Source: Nemertoderma westbladi (lineage: Eukaryota > Xenacoelomorpha > Nemertodermatida > Nemertodermatidae). Taken from it: a stretch of 34,064 nt of DNA. A program made the translations under genes and the position numbers. The stretch spans positions 1 to 34,064 of the forward strand of contig JAUCBJ010002957.1 in the NCBI GenBank assembly GCA_032718475.1, written 5' to 3'. The number at the start of each line of letters is the position of its first letter. Position 1 is the first letter of the stretch. Below are positions 1-12,600 of the stretch, piece by piece. Below the pieces are notes generated by a model that worked only from the letters and a program-made list of their open reading frames with translations, was not told where the DNA came from and ran no database searches.

Positions 1-227
1 GTAAGTGTTTTTTATGATTTTTCTTCCAAATATAATAAAAGGAATGGATGTTACTGGGTGGTTTAGTTTAAACTTATATACGAATACAAAAACTCCATCT
101 GATTCTCTATCATGTTACGTAAAGTCGAGGCCAGACCAGGCCGAAATACTGGCCTATAGCAATGCCACATAGAGTGTAGGGTGTGTGAGGTGGCACTCAA
201 CTGGGGTGGCGAACTCATCAAACAAAG

Positions 228-603
228 TCACACCTCTTCATCAAAGGGTCGCATTACGCGATTCCTGGTCTTCCCTGTGCAAATATTGTACAGATGTCCT
301 GAGACAACGAATACAAGTTCGATTAACTCGAATATTGACAGCAATGAGGCGCCAATAAACAGACCCATAATTCCCCCGAAATCCGGTATCATGTCATAAA
401 CCGTCGCGTACTTCTTATTCTCCTTGATGTGAGTGAATAAATTAGCCTCCAGATATATATCAATTTCAACAAGGTTATCTTTGAGGAGTTGCTGGTCTAA
501 CAAAGACATGGAGACGGTGTCATTATCGAGTCTCGCCTTTGTGTACTCCGCAGCCCACCTCGCTATAAAGGGGTCCTCGCAAACGCGAATATCTCGAGGA
601 TCC
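228..603 (-). CDS. DEG/ENaC channel exon 3: pre-TM2, TM2 pore and C-terminus
   Basis: Encodes the last base of codon 475 and residues 476-599, ending TGA at 230-228. The acceptor is TTTTTATTTCAG directly before 603. [14 protein letters not shown] is the conserved strand before TM2, and [13 protein letters not shown] followed by [11 protein letters not shown] is the pore helix with the GAS selectivity filter (559-561). The C-terminal tail is short (about 24 residues) and ends DEEV, which would fit a class III PDZ ligand (inference only). The residue aligned with the degenerin gating position is Pro548 rather than the usual small residue. No AATAAA or ATTAAA polyadenylation signal was seen on this strand between the stop and base 1, so the 3' UTR probably runs out of the window. 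Confidence 0.95.
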
Positions 604-3600
604 CTGAAATAAAAACAGAATAAACAACGATGTAACATAGCTAGCAGCCGACAAGTTCAGCCTAATTAAAATACTTGTTACACAATTTAGATAGTACGAT
701 TGTTGTTACAGATGTGAAGGACGTAGCAAGGAGGTTGAATCCGCGCTTACGGTACTATTTTTAATTTTACGAAAAATAAGTAAATAGGTAAAGCTGTTTT
801 CGATAAATATAAGCAGCATTCAAGCTGAAATGAAAAATGACAAGGTCCTCCCTGCGGGGCTCAAGCTCAAACCAACGACCCACGGAAGCGGAGATAAAAA
901 TTCAAGCCAACGGATTGAAACATAAGGTGGAGCCACTCAGAAGAGCTGACTGTTCATGGCGCTGTTCATTTGCCGATTATACGCTAAAGGTTCGAGTTGA
1001 AATCTAGACACCCATTCAGATACAGATCAACTATATAAATTAGAACAAAAAACATTTACTGTGGGGCGAGACACGTAGTCGGCGAGCCTTTGCATACGGT
1101 TCATATAGGGCAAATGGGGCATGTCCGTCTGTCTGTCTGTCTGTCCGTCCGTCCGTCTGGTAAATGTTTGAACGCGAATTTCTCGGCATCGCTCGTTCGG
1201 AATTGAACCAAACTTAGTAGGTAAGTAGTAGAGAGAAAGTTTAGAAAGTTTGTAAAGTTTGGTGAAAAATCATGCAGTCTGACGTCAGCTACGACAGATT
1301 ATGTGGTTTTTAGAAAATGTTAAATTTCTCGGGAAGGCCTCATTTTCCTGAGCTGAAATTTTGGTGGCCTGTAGAGAATCATGAAGTCTATCTTTTACGA
1401 AATTGAAAAGTTAAGACATTTAATTGGGGATCCGCTAGAGACTCAGAAGTAATGACATAGGCCTACCGGTACGGTACTGCTGTACAGTGTTGCACTGGTA
1501 AGTACGAAATTGCAGAATAACAATTTGACACCACCTAGCGGATTAACATATGATTGTATATCGAATGAATACATTTATAGCATGGGATATTGGGTCCAAA
1601 CTAGACATGCCCCATTTGCTCTATATGAACCGTATGCCAAGGCTTGCCGACTACGTGCTGCGCGAAGTCCCCACGAACGTGTATAAAATGGCATATAATA
1701 CTGTGGATTTCCCTCAGGCATAATAATGTTCCTGGAAATCTGGTTCCATCTATGATTACGAGCTCCTCATGTTAACCGGGACGGGAATCCCCTTAGGACA
1801 TTGACATGTGAGATGGAAAGATCTATAGGAGACCAACATAACATATGTCAACATCGTAATGTCGAAAATATCCCAGAGGAAAGTACATCACTTAGCACCA
1901 AAATATATGCCGGCCGGGCATTTAAACTACAATACTATTAAATAGATATATTAAGCAGTCAGGTAAGAAAACGGCATCATATATCATATCTCATCATATT
2001 CTCATCAAATATGGAGACAGAGAGGGGCTTCACTGAATCCCATCTCGGAGAAATAATATCTCGTCTTAATGTAAAATTATCAATTAAGGGAAAGGAGCAG
2101 CAGCTTCTACCAAAACAATAAACTAAAGTCAATAGAACAAGTTAAGATTTATTTTTGGAAGTAATCAGCTGTTATTACGTCGCTTTTTGCCATTTCTTTT
2201 TTATAATGCGGCGGCTTAAACAAAAACGTATAAGTTCAGTTTTTGACCGTATTCTCGACCAACAGACATTTGAGAGCAATAAAAATCCTTTCGATCAGAC
2301 ACACGTTATATCACTACGTCCCTTTGTTGCGTCTTTATGCATAGAATAGAACCGTCTACACAAAGACAGAGCAAGGTATAGTACATATATGCGAAAGGTC
2401 AGCCTTACTGGACTACAGTATAAACAACGAAATGGGAGACTTTTTTAACTTTCAGACATCCTCTTGTTGAACTGATGCTGCCTACACAATGCCTGCTTCA
2501 ACTCGACGGCTTTACGTTCAACAAAGTTATTGGCATGTCAAAATCGAAACGACGACAAATACAATTACGGCGACGACATAAACAACAAATACGTTCCGGG
2601 GGGGGGGGGGGGGGGGGGGGGTTGTATAGATGTCCATCAAATATTATATGATTTCTTTGTTTATATATTAAAAGCAACACCAATTGGAGGGGATCGTGAC
2701 AGAGAGTAGAAAGAAAAATTATATTTGATCGTACAACTCTACCAAATAGTGTAGAGGGTTAGCGATATAAAAAGGTGAAATTGAGTAAAATGTGACAGAC
2801 GTGCCAATTATATTTGTAAGTCAATTAGTAAGCACCTTTGGGTATATAAATAACCAAACCCCCTTGCTCAAAAAAAATCGTACAATATTAACACTTTCAA
2901 TTTCATTTTTCTTTCCTTAGCAAAAAACCTTTACGTCAACAAGAACCGGTACTATTGGTGAAATTTTTCACAATATTGTGAAAGCAAACAGTAGTCCAAA
3001 GGTTATCTAAATTATGCACTTCTACTACTATTTAAACGGAATCAGATTATTCGGGATCCCGTTTAAAGGGATCGGGATTGCAATTTTGGATTAAATTCCT
3101 TAAAGTTATTAGTTATATATGGCGGGTTTAGGGTATCACTCACTTTATCTTACACTTCTGAAATATTAGTAATGTAAAGTTATATTAAAATTATTTTGCA
3201 ATTGATTACTGGGTCGTTTACTGAAATAAAAATTCGATACAATCAAAACATTTCCGTTCGGCCGGAACTTATCAGATATTCGACAAATTTACTTCACTAT
3301 TTATACTTCGGGATCCCGTTTAAACACTATCTACATAGTAACCGGTGCAACAGAGATTCGTCTAATCAAGTGGTAAAGCCACTCCAATTTTATGCGAAAT
3401 ATGTCTACTTAAAAAAAAGATAACAAATCATATGTCACAAAAAGCCAAGCATAATTTAAGTTAACTTACGAGAAAGGAACGGATCTCAAGCCATCGATGC
3501 ATCCATATGGAACAACAAGTTTCTTTAAATTAGGTAGTTCACGAACGAGCGGCCCAGTCTGCACGAGTCTGGGGAAGGACGCGAGATTGACTCGAGGTTG

Positions 3601-6600
3601 GTAAGTGATCTCGTTGCACGGGATCTTACATGCGAGTTGGCAACGGGCCGCAATCTCGGCGTCTATCTCTTTATTGCAGGTCATAAAGAGTTTAGATTCG
3701 GTGATTTCGTCCTCATCCAGTCTCATCTTGACGAACTCGCAATGATTTTCCGAGTCGAAGAAGGTGCAGTTTGTGATACAATCCTCCTGGTAGTACAGAG
3801 GGTTGGGGTCGCAGGGGTTCGATCGAGTGTCCACTCGTTGCGTATAAGTTTTCATGATGCCGATGTGGGCCGAGGTTCCCGGGGCAACGTAGACCGAATC
3901 CTTTTTATCCGGAGCAGGTTTTTCGTCATGATCGTGGATAATTATGTTAAGGCTGGAAGACAGTGTTGTGTCGAGATAGTCGTAAGTTTGTAGATCCAAA
4001 ACAAGTCTAAGACCTGTAAAGTAGAGAAATGCTTCGATTTGAATCGTAAAAAATTAATTTATTTAATTAAACTTAAGTTAATCTAAGTCTTAAGTTAATT
4101 TAAGTTAAATAAAAATATCAATATATATTTCAGTTCCTATACAAGAAACCAGTGTGAGATTTTTAGACTTTTTAAGTTGTAATTATGTTACAAAATCCTA
4201 ATGGAAGAAGTGGTATACTAGCGGAAAGATGATGCTACTCTATTCGGGACCGTTTAGGTCTGCGGGAATAGCAGTTAACGCATTGTCAACGTGGGGAACC
4301 CAAAAACAGAACATCTGAAGGTTGCCGTGTGTGGGTATTCGTTATTTATGACACCTCTACTTATATACAATACAATGTAGCATTGCTAACAATCTCAAAA
4401 TCGAAACACAATCTGCACCTCATATAACAACAAAAAAGCGTCAAACCCATAAATCCACCCAACCATATTAGTAAACCATCAATAATTAACTTTATCTCCC
4501 TAAAAATATTCCTCTGATTGATTACTTATAGTTAACCTATAGCAGCAGAGAACAATATGACAAATAAATCAAATTACCATCTCGCGCTTCATTGCATAAT
4601 AGCTTGCTTTGGAACAACGTTTCCTACTTAACTGTAAACTAATCATATAAACACAGCCACTATAAGCTCACTTAACCAACGAGGATTTGTACATTCTTGG
4701 TAGTAACCGAAAATTATCAAAACCCATGTCGCATGACGCATGAGCATGGTTGCTTGGTCACTGCCATTGTGCTCAACCCATCTACGCCTCATGATAAAAT
4801 ACTTTTAACGATGAACGATCAGCCTTCAGAAAGGCAGTAAGTACCGAAAATAATGCAGTGTGAGGTGCAGCATAAGAAGCTCCCAGTGAAATGCACTGTA
4901 CTTAACTTTAGCGATACATAGGTGGCGGCTAAAGAACACTAGGGGGCATCATGTGTTACATGCAAACTTCTAGATCAGCTCCATCTGCCGTTCTAGAACA
5001 CCCACGATGAGCGACAACGCTGCGGGGGCGTTGGCATTGGGGTGCGAGGGTAGAATCAAGGCCACCTCCATTCCAGTAGTGGGATATAACAGATGGAAAA
5101 GTTTATCATCAACATAAACTCATGCGGGCCTTTTACTGTGATCAACTGGAGAAACTATCATATGCAACGAACATGTCGAGGGATAGCTATGGCATCAATA
5201 GTGGAAATAATGTGACTGAGGAAGGCAATGGTTTGTTTACTGAACGAACTGGGACTGATGACAAGGCCGTGCTGTTGGAGATACGAAAAGATGACACTGT
5301 GGTGTAAAGTTGTTCGTTGGGAACCTACTCTCAGTGAGAACATTGTCAAAGAGGAACTTGAGTCTCTAGTACACAGACAATGTCCATCTGTTACAAAAGG
5401 CCTGGGATTCGATCCTCAGGCTGAACAGCATCAGAAGCAAATCAAAAAGTCTGCATGATGACTGTTGTCTTGGTGATATTAGCATCAATAAGAGAATCTG
5501 ATGTTAGCAAAGTACCAGATCGATCTTCGGGAAAATCTATATGGTTACCAGTCTGGGGAAACGGAACTCTATGAAAGTCGCTATAAAATATGCCAAAAAT
5601 ACCCAAAATAATAATATATATGATATGATCTTACGATCTTAGCTTGGAGTTCCACCACAAGAAACTTCTTATATAGTTCTGGGCGACACTTTCCCTGTTG
5701 AATAAGCCAATCAAGGTGATATTGCTTATGAAGAGGTTGAAAAGTCATTCAAAATTATAAAGAATAATACAGCTAGTGTAGTAAATTAAGTGCCTTCATT
5801 GAAAGCTTTCAAAGACAAACATTGCCAAGATCTGAGATGTCCATCAAACTCAGGTGATGGTTTGCGAATACACAAGCTACCACATATATATATACTAGGC
5901 CTACATATATCATATACGTGCGTAAACGCACTCATGGGAATGGAATTGGAACGAATGTGTTGGAGTGCGGGGGGTAAACTACACCTACACCTACGCATAA
6001 TCCTACACATACGCCTACACACCTACTTTGTAAAGTAGTAGGTTACAGAAGCAGGTTGAAAGGAACCAAAACAATAATCGACAGTTAGTAATATTGTAGA
6101 AAACCTACTTTAATTGAGAATCAACAGCTTGATAATTAACCTTGCAGATGTAGAGACCTTCCACCTTACTGCGCATGTATGTGTAGGTGTAGGTGTAGGC
6201 GTAGGTGTAGGTGTAGGTGTAGGTAGGTGTAGGTAGGTGTAGGTGTAGGTGTAGGTGTAGGTGTAGGTGTAGGTGTAGGTGTAGGCGTAGGTGTAGGTGT
6301 AGGTGTAGGTAGGTGTAGATGTAGGTGTAGGTGTAGGTGTACGTGTAGGTAGGTGTAGGTGTAGGTGTAGGTGTAGGTGTAGGTGTAGGTGTAGGTGTAG
6401 GTAGGTGTAGGTGTAGGTGTAGGTGTAGGTGTAGGTGTAGGTGTAGGTGTAGGTGTAGGTGTAGGTGTAGGTGTAGGTGTAGGTGTAGGTGTAGGTGTAG
6501 GTGTAGGTGTACGTGTAGGTAGGTGTAGGTGTAGGTGTAGGTGTAGGTGTAGGTGTAGGTGTAGGTGTAGGTGTAGGTGTACGTGTAGGTAGGTGTAGGT

Positions 6601-9600
6601 GTAGGTGTAGGTGTAGGTGTAGGTAGGTGTAGGTAGGTGTAGGTAGGTGTAGGTGTAGGTGTAGGTGTACGTGTAGGTAGGTGCAGGTGTAGGTAGGTGC
6701 AGGTGTAGGTAGGTGTAGGTGTAGGTGTAGGTGTAGGTGTACGTGTAGGTAGGTGTAGGTGTAGGTGTAGGTGTAGGTGTAGGTGTAGGTGTAGGTGTAG
6801 GTGTAGGTGTAGGTGTAGGTGTAGGTGTAGGTGTACGTGTAGGTAGGTGTAGGTGTAGGTGTAGGTGTAGGTGTAGGTGTAGGTGTAGGTGTAGGTGTAG
6901 GTGTAGGTGTAGGTGTAGGTGTAGGTGTCGGTAGGTGTAGGTGTAGGTGTAGTAGTAGAAAGCCAATAGAACAGCACCAAATACAAAGTACCAATAGAAA
7001 GGTCAGGTCAGGTCAGGTATTCTAGGTCATTGATCGAGAAAACTTGCCACCTCCATGCAGCATAAAGGAGGTGCCACCTGTAGCTGCGTAGACTGGGGGA
7101 GAGGGATTCTGGAGTTTCTCTTTCTCTTTCACTTTCTCTTAGTGCAGTGGGTGTTCAAGAGCACCGAATGCAGACTGGACAGACTGATGAGGTTCTGATT
7201 AAGGACATGGGGGCGGTTGGCGACTCGCCCTCGCTTCAGCAGATGATAGTGGCAATGGTGGAATTGGTCTATTGATGAATCCAACTGCACATGCAGCATT
7301 GGACAAAATAGACCAAATCTCTAAACGCATCATCCGTTGCCACTTCTCATGTTCTGGAAGACTGGCTAAGAAATTTCCTAAGGTGGTTCTGATTGTGTGC
7401 TACTCTCCAACTAGTGTTGCCCCTGTAGAGGAGGTGGACAATTTCTACCAGAATCTACAAGCAGCTACTGGTGGAGTGGATCAGCATGCATTCTTAACAT
7501 TCCTGGGAACCTTTTATTGCAAGTCTGCATCAATCACCTACATCGGCTACATCGCCCTGGGTCTATAGCAATAGTGTTAACCGAAATTCCGTCCATCTTC
7601 AGGATTTTATCTCTGGAAATGAATTGTTTTCGGCTGGAACCCAGTTCAAGAAGCGAACTGGAAAGCTATGGACTCATAGTGGACCCAGTGGTCACAAGTC
7701 CCAGATAGACCATATCCTGTTTCGTAGGAAATACAGGAGCCTTATTGTGGCCAAGGTAAGACTTAGTCTGCGTGCTAGCAGAACAACGAAATCTGCCTTG
7801 CCGCGGCATGACTGGTCTTCTCTGTTGCAACAGCCAAGTGTGAGATCCAGCTTCACACTACAGCTGAGCCACAGGTATGAGGTTCTTGCCTCTGAGGCGG
7901 CAGATCACTGTGAGGGCTATACTGCCTTCACAGAGGCAGTTAAGTTAGCAGCTGCAGAAACAGTTCCTGTATACCCTCGAAACAGGAAACGGGCCCCCTG
8001 GACTGACAACAAAATTCAGAAGTGCCGAAATGACCTCTACAAGGCGCAGAAAGAGTCCCGACTCAAACAGGCTACAGCGGCCAAGAATACAGTTAAGGCT
8101 GCATCTAGGTCCCTGAACAGGCAGTACTCTGTTAATTTACAGGAGCTAATAAACCAACAGGTTGATGCCATGAATGATGCTGACGACAGCAGGCAATCAT
8201 CCCAGGCATGGAGATCGATCAACTTGCTTGATGGTCGAAAAAGCAAACCAACCACCAAGGTTAAGGTTGAATCACCAGCCGATCACCTCAATGGTTGGAA
8301 GGCCCACTTTGAAAAGCTCCTCAATAATGACAGGGTATTGCCTGATAACTTTATAGAAGTAAAAGTGTCTGAGTCTGTACTCCCAGATATTCCCATTGGT
8401 GATATCTCCTTTGCAGAAGTGAAGGCTGCTGCAAAGAGTATTAAGACCAATCGTGCCAGTGGAGTAGATGGTGTTCCACTTGAGGTCTTTAAAATACCTG
8501 AGTGTTTAAAGCTCATCTATCCCATCATAGTAGACATGTACCGAACAACAAGAGTCCCACTAGAAATGAAAACAAATAAGTTGGTGCCAGTTCCCAAGAA
8601 GGGCAACCTAACACTCTACGGTTCTTTTCGGGGAATCTCATTGATCCCGATTGCTGCAAAGCTATACAATATAATTATATTAAATCGCATCAGGGATCCC
8701 ATTGAGAGACTGCTCCGTGGAAATCAGAATGGGTTCCGTAAAGGTCGTGGGACCATGGAGTCCATTTTGGCACTTAGAAGGATAATTGAAGAGTTATCAA
8801 AAAAGAAAGTCAGGCATCTGGCTGTTATCTTTGTTGACTTCTTCAAGGCCTTTGATTCAGTCTCTCGCTCACGTATGCTCAGCATACTTTCATTATATGG
8901 GATTCCTGATGAAATTATTGCAGAAATCAGATCAGTATACGATGGTAAGACAACATTTGTGTCTACTGTTGACGGTGACACAGAACCATTTGAAGTGTTA
9001 TGGGGCGTCCTCCAGGGAGACACACTTGCACCATTCTTGTTCATAATTGTTGTTGACTATGTTCTACGCATGTCCTTAGATCATCATAATGATGATGGGG
9101 TGATGATAATTCCACCTACTCGCTCCAGAAGTCGAGAAAATCCTCCAAGTACCTAACTGAATTAGACTTTGCTGATGACTTAGGAGTACTCTCAGAATCA
9201 CTAGAGGGAGCCCAACGGCTCCTCAGCTCATTAGAACATGCTGCTTATAGTGTTGGTCTTTTTATTAACTCCAGAAAGACCAAAATTTTGACAGTTAACT
9301 TTGAAAGTCCTCAGCAAGTCTCTGATCGGATGAGCATAAGCTCAAAAGATGGTATGCTTGAGCATGTGGATGACTTCTGTTACCTGGGATCATGGATCCG
9401 GAAGTCAGGTGAGGACCTTCGAATACGTAAGGGAAAGGCATGGGCAGCCTTGAATAGGCTTTCCAGGATTTGGAAGTCACCGAGAATTAATCGGAAACTT
9501 AAGGTCCGATTATTTAGAGCACCAGTAGTTCCAGTACTCCTCTATGGGAGTCCATGCTGGGCTCTAACTGCTGAGGACACCAAATCTCTGGATGGCACAT

Positions 9601-12600
9601 TCACAAGAATGCTACGCCGGGTTCATTGTGTCAAGTACAATGCACACATCTCCCACCAGACACTATATAACATTGGAGGTGTCTCATTGGTTCCCCCAAG
9701 CTTGACACTAGAACAAAATCGCCTCCGCTTTGCAGGACATTGCTTTCGCCGTGAGGACCAGCCAGTGCATAATCTTGTACTTTGGCAGCCTCATGGAGTG
9801 AATAAGCATGGTGGACAGCACATGACTTTCTTGAGACGAATCTTAAAGGACACTGGCCTTGAAGATGCGGATGATCTAGCAAATGTCATGGGTAATAGGG
9901 AGTTGTGGTGGTGCAATTTTGTCGATAAGCCGGCACAGCATTCTTAAAAATGCAGCTGCAATGCAGCATGCCGATCCTAGTACCAATAGAAAGCTGACTG
10001 TGCAAGGATTCCAAAAATGTAAACGCATTTGAATTTGGTTCGGAAATAGCTGAGATATGAGCGTTCAAAAGTTGCATGGTTTTGCACCTGCGCGAGGCTG
10101 TTTTATTCTATTAAATAAAAACACTATATTCTAGAACATTTTGTTTATTTATGAATAGCTACATAATAGTATGATTAAAGTAGCATTGCATTGTTGCCCA
10201 GCTACGTATGGGATAAACAAAATGTTCCAGAATATTATGTATTTATTAATATAATTTATTAAACCAAAAATATTGGTACAGTAAAAACAATGTACAAAAT
10301 TTCACATATGCATATGGTATTACGAAGAGATTACGCGCGATTAATTAAGATTGCTGTAATAATATAAACTTTTAGAGTTCGCTCTACAAGATATGAGATG
10401 GTACTGCGACGCAGGCTCGCCACAGAGTCTACAACAGCAACTACTAGAGGCTTCGTGAAAACGCCCTGTCGAGCAAATATGGTGATGGTATCCGTGCATT
10501 GCTAAACGTGAGAGAATTTGTCGAGACTTTTGGTTCGAGTTCGCCCAACTTCGATCGGAGTGGAGTCCTAAAGACCAAAATTCACTTTGGATGTCGTCGA
10601 GTTTTTCATTAATATTACTGTGATAGATATTAAACTCTGTTGTGAGTGGAAGATTTAACTTGTCCACCAATTCCAGTGTCAACGGATGTTCCTAAGCCAA
10701 TGCGTAGACTAGGCGATTTTTACTAAATTTTGAAACTGATAGAGTCTTCTTCAGATAGACTGTTTTAATTTTATCTAAAGTTTCCATATCACTGGATTTC
10801 AAATGGGGCCGGGCCATATTACTCGTAAACCATATGTTATGACCGGCACAATCTTAATAGAAAATAAGCGCATAGCTGTCGATACTGACAATAAGTGCGG
10901 ATCGTGTATGGAATGGATTGCTTTTAAACATTTACAAGTGACTGCAACACAACACAATGTTTGGTAAACGATAGGGACGGTTGAAAAATCATTCCAAGAT
11001 ACTTGTAGTTATTTACTATTTTGACTAGTTTTCCATTTAAGTAAAATGTATCGTTTAGACACAACTTCCCACCTCGTCGAAACTTCATAATAGCAGTTTT
11101 ATCCAAATTAACTTCAAGACCATTTGCTTGTGTCCAATCCCAAAGGGCGTCTAATGCGGCTTGAATTTCTTCTCTAGTATGGGCGTAAAATAAAAGGTCA
11201 TCAGCAAACAGCAACATTACAACTTCGCCTATTTTCCGTACTGCTTCTCTAACAAAACCAACAATATCAGAAATGAAAATCACAAACAATAAAGGACTGA
11301 GACATTCACCCTGTGCCAATCCCCGTATCTGGGCTATAATCTTAGATAACCGCAGTCCATCATATATTCTAGTAAAATTTGTTGACAAAATGGCTTTAAT
11401 TATTCTGTAGAGGCTTCCACGAATATTGAAATGATAATAGAGCTTGTACAGAAGTAACTTTCGCGGTACACTGTCAAAAGCTTTACGAAAGTCAACGTAA
11501 ACTGCATACAATGGTGATCTTGGTCGAGACAGTTTACATTGAATATCTTTAATGAACTTGGTTAATGCCATTATAGTGGACTTGCCGGGCATAAATCCAT
11601 ATTGTTCTGATGGGAGCTTATTAGACACTCGTAAACGCAAACGCTTCTCTACTAAACTGGTGAATATCTTAAACATATTGTACAAAAGTGCAATTCCACG
11701 ATAGCAATCAGGATCCGATCTTGAGCCTTTGTTTTTATATAATACCTTAATTACACTGTTCTTCCATTTATTTACTAGGGTACCTGTTTGTAAACAGACA
11801 TTTAACAAAGTTGTCACTAGAAGGAGAGTTACTGGTAATGACGATTTTAATGACTCATAATATACTTTATCTGGACCACCCGATTTATTACTTGGTTTCC
11901 CCTTTATTATTTCTTCTACCTCTTCCATAGAGAAGGGAGGTTCTTCAACACATTCAGCCTCAGCTTCACTTTCGCTATCTTCGCTTAATGAAGTTTCACC
12001 TTCGGGATTGTAGATATTCTCAAAATGTGTTTCCCAAGTCCTTAAATCAATTGGACAACTTTGTTCTTGGTTCTTCTTCTTAGTCCATAGATATGGTTTC
12101 TCCTCGGCTTCTTGTATGAGCTTTTCTTCTTTTAGCAGCGAATAACTCTTCTGTTTATATTTTAAAAGGTCTTTGTACTGCTGTTTTTGAACGCGGAGCT
12201 GGTCTAGTAATGATGAATCATTTTTGACTGCATGGCTTAATAGTAAAACATCTTTGCGCTTATTGTAGCATTCTTTATCAAACCATCTCTTTGAGAACTT
12301 ACTTTTTACCGTAATTTTAGGAGATGGGTCGATGATGGATTTAACTAAAAGGTCGTAGGCGTCGTCGATATTATTCGAATATTATGTATTTATTAAATAG
12401 AATAAATGGCCTGCATAGGAAGCAAATACATGCAACTTTTGAACGCTCATATCTCAGCTATTTCCCAACCAAATTCAAATGTTTTTATATTTCTGGCATC
12501 CCTGCACAGTCAGCTTTCTATTTGTACCAACAAATCAGGATAAGTTTCATGAATAACTGCAGTGTAACTGGTGAAATATCACCGGAGACACATTTTTCCA

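Larger units (their letters stand above)
9979..12527. mobile_element. Palindromic (foldback) element, ~400 bp, split by a LINE
   Basis: The left arm (about 9979-10163) is the reverse complement of the right arm (about 10200-10248 plus 12377-12527). Shared blocks, read on the left arm, include AGAAAGCTGACTGTGC, ATTTGAATTTGGTT, AAATAGCTGAGATATGAGCG, TTCAAAAGTTGCATG, TTATTCTATT and GAACATTTTGTTTAT. The unpaired centre is about 10164-10199. Removing the minus-strand LINE (10249-12376) and one target-site copy leaves about 400 bp. No coding capacity. Its outer edge meets the RTE-like LINE on the left. It resembles a foldback or MITE-type element; the family is unknown. Confidence 0.8.

Noticed and set aside
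1-6. Window opens with GTAAGT, a perfect plus-strand splice donor
   Set aside because: No upstream sequence is available to show an exon, so it cannot be supported.
3598-3993. 131-codon plus-strand frame
   Set aside because: Antisense shadow of channel exon 2.
6105-6994. Minus-strand open frames of 266-294 codons (Thr-Tyr, Pro-Thr and His-Leu repeats)
   Set aside because: All three frames are open because the hexamer contains no stop; no gene signals.
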